DNA of 6,932 bases. Origin: Thermococcus sp. GTDB lineage: Archaea > Methanobacteriota_B > Thermococci > Thermococcales > Thermococcaceae. Positions 1 through 5,837 of this stretch are shown in pieces. Position 1 is the stretch's first letter, and each line of letters opens with the position of its first letter. The DNA is taken from the NCBI GenBank assembly GCA_011050175.1, contig DRGF01000098.1, positions 1 to 6,932 on the forward strand, read 5' to 3'. The notes under the pieces were generated by a model that saw nothing but the letters and a program-made list of their open reading frames with translations, searched no databases and was not told where the DNA came from. The position numbers were made by a program, and so were the translations under genes.

Positions 1-369
1 CACCTCGCCGATGCCCTTTCCGAGAAGCTCTTTGACGCGGACTATGTGGAGCGGAACCCCTAAGGCCTCGCACTGCTTCCTGGCGTACTCCTCGCTCTTC
101 TCCGAGTACTCACCTATTCCCAGGTTGATGTGGAGGCACTCGATATCGTAGCCGAGCTTTTTGAAGACGTGGGCTGTGACGGCCGAGTCCTTTCCGCCGC
201 TCACAACGACCAGAATCCTCTCACCGGGCTTTATCAGCTTGTAACGCTCTATCGTCCGCCGGACTTTTTTCTCGAAGTATTCCTTGAAGTGCTCCTCGCA
301 GAGGTACATCTTCGGGTAGTGGAGCTTGATAAACGCCGGTTTCTCGCAGAACTTGCACCTCATGGGCAT
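1..369 (-). CDS. ttuA: tRNA 2-thiouridine synthetase, TtuA/NcsA-like PP-loop ATPase (N-terminal part)
   Basis: Cytoplasmic enzyme that adenylates a tRNA uridine and replaces its 2-oxygen with sulfur; in thermophiles TtuA makes s2T54, which stabilises tRNA at high temperature. The visible 123 codons hold an N-terminal zinc-binding site (from the second Met: C3, C6, C22, H25) followed by the ATP-pyrophosphatase loop SGGKDS at residues 55-60, in the order and spacing of the TIGR00269 group. The C-terminus, with the cysteines that would bind an iron-sulfur cluster, lies outside the window. Two in-frame ATGs compete, at 369 and 363. The site GAGGTGA (375-381) is 5 nt from the first and 11 nt from the second, so I use 369, although relatives begin with M-x-C-x-x-C, which fits 363. 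A related paralog that thiolates wobble U34 (NcsA) cannot be excluded from this part alone. Confidence 0.87.
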   Translation of the reverse strand, partial: MPMRCKFCEKPAFIKLHYPKMYLCEEHFKEYFEKKVRRTIERYKLIKPGERILVVVSGGKDSAVTAHVFKKLGYDIECLHINLGIGEYSEKSEEYARKQCEALGVPLHIVRVKELLGKGIGEV

Positions 370-374
370 TTCTC

Positions 375-381
375 TCACCTC
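375..381 (-). promoter_or_regulatory. Ribosome binding site of the ttuA-like gene
   Basis: Minus-strand GAGGTGA is a perfect match to the archaeal anti-Shine-Dalgarno sequence. Its first base is also the last base of the stop codon of the doubtful small ORF upstream. It favours the ATG at 369 (5-nt spacer) over the one at 363 (11-nt spacer). Confidence 0.6.
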
Positions 382-569
382 TACAGCCCTTGCTTGCGCA
401 AGCGCTGGCGGAAATCTTCTAACTCTTGAACCTGCATCTCCCCGATAAAGTGCCTCTTTATTTGCTTTTTGTCTCTGTTCGCCCGTGAAATGCGCCCTTC
501 GGGCGCGAAATGAATGCGAACTCCTCTAAACGGCCGATTTTTTGTACGCACAGCGCTTAATAGCCTCAT
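381..569 (-). CDS. Doubtful small ORF, 62 codons, basic hypothetical protein
   Basis: I do not recognise this product. It is a very basic 62-residue peptide rich in Arg, Lys and Gln, with no signal peptide, membrane segment or known motif. In favour of coding: a good GGTGA site (574-578) stands 4 nt before its ATG, and its TAG ends inside the ribosome binding site of the downstream ttuA-like gene, as in a translationally coupled pair. Against: it uses CGT, CGG, CGC, TTA, ACA and TCA codons that the neighbours avoid in favour of AGG and CTC; two palindromes run through it; and the nearest TATA-like sequence (about 577-584) would start transcripts inside the ORF. It could instead be untranslated leader of the ttuA-like gene, or part of a dispersed repeat. 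Confidence 0.25.
   Translation of the reverse strand: MRLLSAVRTKNRPFRGVRIHFAPEGRISRANRDKKQIKRHFIGEMQVQELEDFRQRLRKQGL
392..403. repeat. 12-bp perfect palindrome GCTTGCGCAAGC
   Basis: A perfect palindrome 23 bp upstream of the ttuA-like start, so it would lie in that gene's leader. It may be a protein-binding site or a small RNA hairpin. It also falls within the doubtful 62-codon ORF. Confidence 0.4.
457..470 (-). promoter_or_regulatory. Possible promoter of the ttuA-like gene
   Basis: On the minus strand an A-rich BRE-like run (AAAAAG) is followed by CAAATAAA, a fair but not strong TATA match. Initiation about 25 bp downstream would give a leader of roughly 60 nt. A second weak candidate (CTTTATC, about 444-450) lies just downstream, so the assignment is tentative. 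Confidence 0.25.
494..508. repeat. GC-rich inverted repeat GCGCCC-TTC-GGGCGC
   Basis: Six-base-pair perfect inverted repeat with a 3-nt loop, flanked by the direct repeat GAAATG. It forms a stable hairpin on either strand. No T-run follows closely, so it is not an obvious terminator. It lies in the 370-609 spacer, which contains no recognised gene. Confidence 0.45.
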
Positions 570-580
570 ATTTTCACCTT

Positions 581-608
581 AAAAGGAAAACGAAAGGACA
601 GTTAAAAA
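581..608 (-). terminator. T-rich terminator of the FAD dehydrogenase gene
   Basis: Directly after the minus-strand TAA (610-612) come TTTTT (604-608), TTTC, GTTTT and CCTTTT, a series of short T-runs without a strong hairpin. This is the usual form of intrinsic termination in Thermococcales. It suggests that the dehydrogenase and the ttuA-like gene are transcribed separately. Confidence 0.5.
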
Positions 609-609
609 C

Positions 610-2082
610 TTACTTCTTTGGCTCAAGGGACTCTATCTCCGCCTTCCAGTTGCCCGGCTTCCTGAAGTCCCTCTCCGTGTAGAGGCCCTCCTTCTTGAGT
701 ACTCCCCTCGCGGCGAGCAGGCCCGTGGCCGCGGCATTGACGATGTCCCTGCTCAGTCCTGCGCCGTCTCCAGCGGCGAAGATGCCCTCTATGCTCGTTT
801 CAAGGTTGCCGTCGACCTCTGCGCGCATGGCGTAGTACTTTATTTCGGGGGCGTAGAGCAGGGTGTGGTCGTTCGCAACTCCTGGCAGGACGCGGTCGAG
901 CTTTTCAAGACCCTCTATGATGTTCGTCACGACGCGGTGGGGCAGGGCCATGGCTATGTCTCCTGGAGTTACGTGCTTCAGCGTCGGCTCGACGTCGCTT
1001 CTCTTTATTCTGCTCCACGTGCTCCTCCTGCCCCTCCTCAGGTCTCCGAGGCGCTGGAGGAGCGGTTTGCCACCGCCTATCGTCGTCGCGAGCTGGGCTA
1101 TGCTCTTTCCGTAGGCCGTCGTGTCCTCAACCGGCTCAGTCAGCTCTATCCTCGTCAGGAATGCGAAGTTGGTGTTGTTGCTCTTCTTCTCGTGCATCGA
1201 GTGGCCGTTGACGCCGACGTAGCCGTCGTACTTCTCCTCAACGACGAAGCCGTTCGGGTTGGTGCAGAAAGTCCTCACGAAGTCGTCGTAGGTGTCGGTG
1301 TAGATGTGGAACTTGGGGTCGTGGTTTATGCTCGTTATCGGTTCCATAACTATCGCGGGAACCTCAACGCGGACGCCCACGTCGATGGGGCCGTGCCTCG
1401 ATTCGAGCCCTATCCTCTGGGCCACATCGTGGAACCAGTCCGCTCCACCCCTTCCGGGGGCGACGATTATATAGCGGGCGCTGATCGTGAAGATGTCCTT
1501 CCCCCGCTTTACCTTAACCCATCCCTGGCCAAACTCAAGGGCTTTCGTCCAGAGGAGGAACTTAACGCCCTTGTTCTCGAGGTATTTCTTTATGTCCGCT
1601 ATGACCTCGGGCGTTCTGTCAGAGCCGATGTGTCTCTGGATTATCGGAATGAACTTGACACCCGCCTGGGCCGCCCTCTGCTCCCAGTACTTTACCTGGT
1701 CCGGGTTGCCCTTGAAGAGGTTCCTTGGGGCTTTGTGCCTCAGAAAAACCTGGTCGACCTCCCATACGAGCTGCCAGGCATAGTTCTCGTCGTTCGTCAG
1801 CTCGGTTAAATCGCCGCCTATGTCCGGGCGGAGGTTTATCGTGCCGTCGCTCAGACCGCCGGCGCCGCCGACGCCACTCATTATGTGGCAGGGCTGGCAG
1901 CCAACGCAGTGGCCGAGCTCGTACATCGGGCAGGTTCTCTGCTCGACGTTGCCGCCTTCATCTATTACAAGAACCGTAAAATCGCTCTTTTCTGCCAGCT
2001 CGTAGGCCGCAAAAAGGCCAGCGGGGCCGGCGCCTATAATCACGACATCGTAGGTCTTTCCGTTTCCTGCTTCAGAAACCAT
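610..2082 (-). CDS. FAD-dependent dehydrogenase, COG2509-like, with four-cysteine cluster
   Basis: A 490-residue cytoplasmic flavoprotein; substrate and electron partner are unknown for this family. The N-terminus is an FAD-binding Rossmann fold: beta strand VVII, then GAGPAG at 17-22, and an acidic pair D41-E42 at the end of the second strand, where the ribose would bind. The C-terminal FAD motif GIFAAGDGAG (433-442) is followed by a helix rich in small residues (450-459). Between them, C51, C59, C62 and C65 come just before a glycine-rich GVGGAGGLSDG segment (70-80); the spacing resembles a metal or Fe-S site, but homologous folds do not prove that. There is no signal peptide or membrane helix. 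The ATG at 2082 has a weak AAGGG site 4 nt upstream and a good TATA box further out. The gene is followed by a T-rich terminator, so it is probably monocistronic. Confidence 0.88.
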   Translation of the reverse strand: MVSEAGNGKTYDVVIIGAGPAGLFAAYELAEKSDFTVLVIDEGGNVEQRTCPMYELGHCVGCQPCHIMSGVGGAGGLSDGTINLRPDIGGDLTELTNDENYAWQLVWEVDQVFLRHKAPRNLFKGNPDQVKYWEQRAAQAGVKFIPIIQRHIGSDRTPEVIADIKKYLENKGVKFLLWTKALEFGQGWVKVKRGKDIFTISARYIIVAPGRGGADWFHDVAQRIGLESRHGPIDVGVRVEVPAIVMEPITSINHDPKFHIYTDTYDDFVRTFCTNPNGFVVEEKYDGYVGVNGHSMHEKKSNNTNFAFLTRIELTEPVEDTTAYGKSIAQLATTIGGGKPLLQRLGDLRRGRRSTWSRIKRSDVEPTLKHVTPGDIAMALPHRVVTNIIEGLEKLDRVLPGVANDHTLLYAPEIKYYAMRAEVDGNLETSIEGIFAAGDGAGLSRDIVNAAATGLLAARGVLKKEGLYTERDFRKPGNWKAEIESLEPKK

Positions 2083-2111
2083 ATTTCCCTTGCCGAGGTC
2101 TCTGAGTGACC

Positions 2112-2128
2112 CCTTAAAAAGTTTTTGG
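2112..2128 (-). promoter_or_regulatory. Promoter of the FAD dehydrogenase gene
   Basis: On the minus strand the A-rich BRE CCAAAAA (2122-2128) adjoins the TATA-like CTTTTTAAGG (2112-2121). Initiation about 26 bp downstream, near 2091, would leave a leader of roughly 10 nt before the ATG at 2082, which is normal for this group. Confidence 0.55.
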
Positions 2129-2140
2129 CAGATTTTTGGC
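2122..2140 (-). repeat. Direct repeat GCCAAAAA, 11-bp period
   Basis: The octamer GCCAAAAA occurs twice on the minus strand (2133-2140 and 2122-2129), exactly one helical turn apart. The inner copy overlaps the BRE of the dehydrogenase promoter, a typical position for an archaeal transcription activator or for extra TFB contact. Confidence 0.4.
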
Positions 2141-2158
2141 TAATTTTTTCATGAAGAT

Positions 2159-2196
2159 TCGGCTTTTTAACATGGGGTGTTCAATGAAAAGCCCGA
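2159..2196. repeat. Imperfect inverted repeat in the divergent promoter region
   Basis: TCGGCTTTT (2159-2167) pairs with AAAAGCCCGA (2187-2196) apart from one extra C, and inside it AACA (2169-2172) pairs with TGTT (2178-2181). It lies between the two divergent promoters, just upstream of the TATA box of the CBS gene, so it could be an operator. No regulator is identified. Confidence 0.3.
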
Positions 2197-2207
2197 AATC
2201 TTTAAAC
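2194..2207 (+). promoter_or_regulatory. Promoter of the CBS/antiporter operon
   Basis: The sequence CGAAATCTTTAAAC has the Thermococcales arrangement of BRE (CGAAA) and TATA box (CTTTAAAC, 2200-2207). Initiation is expected near 2229. A second TTTAAAC at 2225-2231 (24 bp further on) could act as an alternative TATA box with initiation near 2254, which would suit the preferred ATG at 2274. Confidence 0.55.
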
Positions 2208-2273
2208 ACTTTCGCACATTAATGTTTAAACGTGGGGCCTATGGACGCTTTGAATCCCGGTGAAAAATCCCGT

Positions 2274-2798
2274 ATGGCCAAGGAGAAAAAGATAAAGATA
2301 ATCCACAGCAAGAGGAGGATGTTCCAGCTCCAGCGCAAGGAGGAGATGAGCCACAACATCCGCTACATCTCCAAAGTTCCCGTGAGACTTGTCATGGACA
2401 CGGATTTTCTTGTTCTCCGGCCGGATGATCCCCTCTCCAAACTCGTCCAGGAGCTCAGGGGCGAGGAAAGCTCCGCAGTCGTTATAGACGAGGAAGGGCA
2501 CCTGATGGGCTTCGTTACTATGAAGGACCTCCTCCACTTCTTTGAGCCCCCGAGGAGGTATTCCATAGTGGGCATCGGGCTCCTGAAGAAGTACTCAATA
2601 AGTCATGCCTCCCGCGTGGAGGACATAATGGTCCGCAAGCCCATAACGATACGCGTTGATGACGACCTCGGCAGGGCGATAAAGGTCATGATGGAGACCG
2701 GAAAGCACCATCTTCCGGTCGTTGATAATGAAAACCGTGTCCACGGCGTCCTTGAGATTAAGGACATAATCCGTCTCATCCGCATAGTCTCCTCGTAG
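2274..2798 (+). CDS. Small two-CBS-domain protein, putative regulator of the antiporters
   Basis: A 174-residue soluble protein consisting of a basic N-terminal stretch (about 1-34) and a tandem pair of CBS domains (about 35-90 and 112-171). Each ends with the hallmark glycine-plus-hydrophobic strand and acidic helix cap: GFVTMKDLL (79-87) and GVLEIKDII (158-166). Such pairs bind adenosine nucleotides or related ligands in the cleft. No DNA-binding, catalytic or membrane segment is visible. I prefer the ATG at 2274 because GGTGA (2259-2263) precedes it by 10 nt. In-frame GTG 2232 and ATG 2241 would add 14 or 11 residues but lack a convincing site. The stop is 29 bp before the first antiporter, which supports one transcript and a sensing role for ion transport; that role is inferred from position only. 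Confidence 0.85.
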   Translation: MAKEKKIKIIHSKRRMFQLQRKEEMSHNIRYISKVPVRLVMDTDFLVLRPDDPLSKLVQELRGEESSAVVIDEEGHLMGFVTMKDLLHFFEPPRRYSIVGIGLLKKYSISHASRVEDIMVRKPITIRVDDDLGRAIKVMMETGKHHLPVVDNENRVHGVLEIKDIIRLIRIVSS

Positions 2799-2827
2799 TC
2801 CGATAAAACTGAGCAGGGATGATAATC

Positions 2828-3970
2828 ATGGACGTCTTCCTTGAACTGGCGCTGATGCTCATAGTGGCGAAGCTGTTCGGATACCTGACGCTCAGGCTGG
2901 GCTTTCCGGCGGCCCTCGGCCAGCTCCTAGGTGGAATAATCGTAGGGCCCTCGCTCCTTGGGGTCGTATCCTACGATGAGGGCGTCAGGCTCGTTGCCGA
3001 ACTCGGAGTGATCATCCTGCTCTTCCTGGCCGGCCTCGAAACCGACGTGGAGGAGTTCAAACACGTGGGTGTTTCGGCTTTCATAGTGGCTGTTCTTGGC
3101 GTCGTGATACCCTTCATTCTCGGCTACGCCGGCGCCCTTGCGTGGGGCTATTCCAACATGCAGGCGCTTTTCCTGGGTGGAATCCTCACCGCGACGAGCG
3201 TTGGGCTCACCACAAGCATACTCATGGAGATGAAGAAGCTGAGGAGCAGGGTGGGGACGACGATTTTGGCGGCGGCCGTTGTTGACGACGTGCTGGGCAT
3301 CATAATTCTAACGGTTCTCGTCGCCATGAACACCAAGGGGAGCGTCTATCCGGCGGATGTGCTGATAATAATCGGGGAGGTAACTCTCTTTTTCCTCCTT
3401 GGGCTCTTCCTCGGCAGTCCCGCGGTAAGGGAGGCCCTCAGAGCATCGGAGAGGATAAGCCTGCCCGAGACAGTGACGGCATTTGCAATAGCCATAATGC
3501 TGATATTCGCCTACATAGCTGAGCGGTTCCAGCTCGCCGGGATAACCGGTGCATATCTGGCTGGCCTCCTTATAGCGGGAAGCACCGAGTCCCGGGAGAT
3601 TACCCGGAAGACCGTCACCATTGGGTACTCACTCTTCATCCCGGTTTTTCTCGTCGGCATAGGCGTTGAGACCGACATCCACGTTCTGGCACACGCTGGA
3701 ATATTTGCCGTGGTCTATGCCGTCCTCGCCATTGTGAGTAAGGTCATGGGGTGCGGCATAGGCGCCCTGCTGACCCGGTTTAAGCCCACGGAGGCCCTTC
3801 AGATTGGGGTCGGTATGGTGCCGAGGATGGAGGTTGCTCTCATAATGGCCAACATAGGTCTTAGGGAAGGGGCCTTTGACAGAGGGGCCTTCTCAATCCC
3901 GGTGACGATGGTAATACTCACAACTCTGGTGACGCCTTTCCTCCTCAAGTGGGCGTTTTCGAGGGATTGA
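2828..3970 (+). CDS. CPA2-family cation/proton antiporter (NapA/Kef type), paralog 1
   Basis: Polytopic membrane exchanger of 380 residues, expected to swap Na+ or K+ for H+. It is almost entirely hydrophobic, with about 12-13 helices, and ends after the last one (LLKWAFSRD), so it has no RCK/TrkA-N tail. Family marks, numbered from the ATG at 2828: TATSVGL (121-127) at the unwound helix crossing, the ion-binding aspartates VVDDVLG (D153-D154), a helix lysine in VSKVMGCG (K305) in the position that pairs with the Asp in electrogenic NhaA/NapA, and GMVPRMEV near the C-terminus. The double Asp plus Lys favours electrogenic exchange. ATG 2828 is chosen because GGGATGAT lies just upstream and the result aligns with the paralog; ATG 2819 would add three residues. 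It overlaps nothing and ends one base before the next gene. Confidence 0.9.
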   Translation: MDVFLELALMLIVAKLFGYLTLRLGFPAALGQLLGGIIVGPSLLGVVSYDEGVRLVAELGVIILLFLAGLETDVEEFKHVGVSAFIVAVLGVVIPFILGYAGALAWGYSNMQALFLGGILTATSVGLTTSILMEMKKLRSRVGTTILAAAVVDDVLGIIILTVLVAMNTKGSVYPADVLIIIGEVTLFFLLGLFLGSPAVREALRASERISLPETVTAFAIAIMLIFAYIAERFQLAGITGAYLAGLLIAGSTESREITRKTVTIGYSLFIPVFLVGIGVETDIHVLAHAGIFAVVYAVLAIVSKVMGCGIGALLTRFKPTEALQIGVGMVPRMEVALIMANIGLREGAFDRGAFSIPVTMVILTTLVTPFLLKWAFSRD

Positions 3971-3971
3971 C

Positions 3972-5096
3972 ATGGAGATACTGCTCCTGATGGCCCTCAT
4001 GCTGGCAACGGCGAAGCTGGTGGGTTACCTCTTCGAACGCATTGGTCAGCCCGTGGTTTTGGGCCAGATATTCGGGGGCCTCCTGATAGGGATATTTTTT
4101 GATACTGACCCTGTAATCGGCCAGTTTGCTAACCTCGGGGTTCTCCTCCTCCTTTTCATAGCGGGCCTCGAGAGCGAGCTGGAGGAGTTCAAGCGCGTTG
4201 GAAAGCAGAGCGTGGTGGTCGCGGGCCTGGGAGTCCTTGTGGCGTTCGTCTTCGGCTTCCTGGTCGCTTACTTTTTCGTTCCCCCTCACGAAGCTGTTCT
4301 CTACGGTGCCCTGATGACGCCGACGAGCGTCAGCATAACCGTCAAGGTTCTCATGGAGCTCAGGAGGCTCAACACCCGGGAGGGGACGACGATTCTGGCG
4401 GCGGCAGTTGTTGACGACGTGCTGGGCATCCTCATCCTTACCATCGCGATATCCATAATCAGAGGCGGTGCAGTCAACTATACGGCCATCTTCGAGGTTC
4501 TCGTTTCGGTCTCACTCCTCCTGTTCTTCTTTCTCTACTTTGGCCCCCGCCTCGCCGACAGGGTTTTCCGCTTCATCTCGCGCATAGACCTGCCCGAGTC
4601 GGAGACCGCGTTCGCCCTGATATTTCTGATAACCTTCGCCTACCTGGCGGAGCACCTGAACCTCGCATCCATACTCGGTGCCTACCTCACGGGGCTGGCG
4701 CTCGGTCAGAGCTCCAAGAAAAAGCTGATAATGGATCGCATGAACGTGCTGGGTTACTCCCTCTTCATTCCGCTGTTCTTCGTAGAGGTCGGCATGAGAA
4801 TCGAGCTCGGCTACGTCATCCATGCAGGGATTTTCGCGGTCATCTACACCCTTGCGGCCGTGGTCAGTAAGGTAATCGGCTGTGGCATCGGCGCCAAGCT
4901 GGCTGGATTCGACTGGGATTCCTCCTTGAAAATAGGCGTCGGCATGGTGCCCAGGATGGGTGTGGAGCTGGCGATGCTGGCGGTTGCAATGGCGAGCGGT
5001 GCCATAGGTCCCGATGCACTAACGGTCGTGATTCTCGTGGTTTTTGTGACGACGGTTATAACGCCGCCCCTGCTCAAGTGGCTCTACATCAGGTGA
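3972..5096 (+). CDS. CPA2-family cation/proton antiporter (NapA/Kef type), paralog 2
   Basis: Second membrane antiporter, 374 residues, clearly homologous over its whole length to the preceding gene. It starts one base after that gene's stop, with a GAGGG site inside the end of the upstream coding sequence, so translation is probably coupled. The VVDDVLG pair (D148-D149) and the lysine of VSKVIGCG (K300) are kept. It differs at functional positions: the crossing reads TPTSVSI with a lysine shortly after (K125) instead of TATSVGL, and the C-terminal motif is PRMGVEL instead of PRMEVAL, moving the acidic residue by two. It has no RCK tail. It may carry another ion, form a heterodimer with paralog 1, or work at another pH; the sequence cannot decide. 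No T-rich terminator follows, so readthrough into the next gene is possible. Confidence 0.9.
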   Translation: MEILLLMALMLATAKLVGYLFERIGQPVVLGQIFGGLLIGIFFDTDPVIGQFANLGVLLLLFIAGLESELEEFKRVGKQSVVVAGLGVLVAFVFGFLVAYFFVPPHEAVLYGALMTPTSVSITVKVLMELRRLNTREGTTILAAAVVDDVLGILILTIAISIIRGGAVNYTAIFEVLVSVSLLLFFFLYFGPRLADRVFRFISRIDLPESETAFALIFLITFAYLAEHLNLASILGAYLTGLALGQSSKKKLIMDRMNVLGYSLFIPLFFVEVGMRIELGYVIHAGIFAVIYTLAAVVSKVIGCGIGAKLAGFDWDSSLKIGVGMVPRMGVELAMLAVAMASGAIGPDALTVVILVVFVTTVITPPLLKWLYIR

Positions 5097-5118
5097 CCTC
5101 GGTGCACACTTTATGGCA

Positions 5119-5132
5119 TAATTTTATAAAAC
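5119..5132 (+). promoter_or_regulatory. Promoter of the MarC-family gene (leaderless)
   Basis: ATAATTTTATAAAA contains a strong TATA box, TTTTATAAA (5122-5130). Its centre is about 27 bp before the ATG at 5153, which places the expected transcript start at or next to the start codon. There is no Shine-Dalgarno sequence before this ATG, in contrast to the other genes here. Confidence 0.65.
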
Positions 5133-5152
5133 CATTCACCGCAGTTGCAAAC

Positions 5153-5767
5153 ATGGGAGAATTCACTGCGATACTCAGTTCGGCACTTTTCATGCTCATC
5201 ATGATAGACCCGAGCGACAAGATACTCCTGGTCAGCCTCCTGAGGGAGGACTTCCACATAGAGGACATTAGAACCCTTATCATAAGGGCAAATCTGATAG
5301 GTTTCTTCCTCCTGTTCCTATTCGCGGTCTCGGGCCAGATTATCCTCCAGGAAATCTTCCACATAGACATAAACGCCCTCCGTGTTGCGGGCGGCTTCGT
5401 GCTCTTCAAGATAGGTCTTGAGGCCCTCGAGAGCGGTGGAATGATGACCCTCAAGAAGGAGAAGAACATCCTTGCCCTGGCCGCGGTGCCGGTAGCAACA
5501 CCTCTGATAGCCGGTCCCGCCGCGATAACCACCGCGATAACCCTAACCGCCGAGAAGGGCCTCTACCATGCCACCGCGGCGGTGCTTCTCGCCATCCTGA
5601 TGACCGCCCTCATAATGTTCGTGACGCTGTACCTGATCAAGAACGTCAGCAAAACGACGCTCGGCGTTTTCATAAGAATAATAGGTATGTTCACGATGGC
5701 CATCGGTGCCCAGATGATGGTTCAGGGCGTCGTCGGCATTTACCTGCTCATGACATCGGCCGCTTAG
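5153..5767 (+). CDS. MarC/NAAT-family integral membrane protein
   Basis: A 204-residue membrane protein with about six hydrophobic segments, the usual size of the MarC (UPF0056, TC 2.A.95) family. A member from Thermococcus sp. KS-1, SnatA, was described as a neutral amino acid transporter; whether this gene is its ortholog cannot be told here. The second-half motif is well kept: [16 protein letters not shown] (112-127). The first-half equivalent, normally close to DPxGxxPxF, reads [10 protein letters not shown] (18-27), keeping only D19-P20 and losing the Gly and second Pro. A longer reading frame runs back to ATG 5078 inside the upstream antiporter, but the TATA box at 5122-5130 lies within that extension and family members start just before this first helix, so I use 5153. 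Translation is probably leaderless. Confidence 0.85.
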   Translation: MGEFTAILSSALFMLIMIDPSDKILLVSLLREDFHIEDIRTLIIRANLIGFFLLFLFAVSGQIILQEIFHIDINALRVAGGFVLFKIGLEALESGGMMTLKKEKNILALAAVPVATPLIAGPAAITTAITLTAEKGLYHATAAVLLAILMTALIMFVTLYLIKNVSKTTLGVFIRIIGMFTMAIGAQMMVQGVVGIYLLMTSAA

Positions 5768-5785
5768 GGGGCGTCAAAAACACCT

Positions 5786-5804
5786 GGGGTAAACTTTTAA
5801 CCCC
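5786..5804 (+). promoter_or_regulatory. Promoter of hisS within a small inverted repeat
   Basis: TATA-like ACTTTTAA (5793-5800) is preceded by an A-rich TAAA, and initiation near 5822 would leave a leader of about 16 nt containing the ribosome binding site. GGGGT (5786-5790) and ACCCC (5800-5804) form a 5-bp inverted repeat around the box, a possible operator or simple coincidence. Confidence 0.5.
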
Positions 5805-5823
5805 TTTCGCTTTTCTCAGGGAC

Positions 5824-5831
5824 AAGGAGGG
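5824..5831 (+). promoter_or_regulatory. Strong ribosome binding site of hisS
   Basis: AAGGAGGG, 6 nt before the ATG at 5838, is the strongest Shine-Dalgarno sequence in the window. It fixes the hisS start. Confidence 0.75.
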
Positions 5832-5837
5832 TTGAGA

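Noticed and set aside
536..545. T-run ATTTTTT on the plus strand as a terminator
   Set aside because: No plus-strand gene lies upstream of it in the window.
410..560. A tRNA or C/D-box guide RNA in the spacer
   Set aside because: A GGTTCAAGA on the minus strand resembles a T-loop, but no acceptor or anticodon stem fits. No proper RTGATGA/CTGA box pair is present.
865..1809. A 314-codon open frame on the plus strand opposite the FAD dehydrogenase
   Set aside because: It is antisense to a gene with clear FAD motifs at both ends. Its product is low-complexity (Val, Arg, Leu, Asp rich) with no recognisable domain, as expected from reading GC-rich codons backwards.
2232..2273. Longer N-terminus for the CBS protein from GTG 2232 or ATG 2241
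   Set aside because: Neither has a convincing ribosome binding site, and GTG 2232 would sit almost at the predicted transcript start. ATG 2274 has GGTGA at a normal distance. ATG 2241 is not fully excluded.
2226..2537. Antisense open frames opposite the CBS, antiporter, MarC and hisS genes (for example 3945-4289, 4512-4823, 5089-5532, 6281-6571)
   Set aside because: All lie opposite genes with strong family motifs, lack promoters or ribosome binding sites, and have biased composition typical of shadow frames.
5078..5152. Start of the MarC-family gene at ATG 5078
   Set aside because: It would overlap the antiporter end and place the TATA box inside the coding region, and it adds 25 non-hydrophobic residues not typical of the family.
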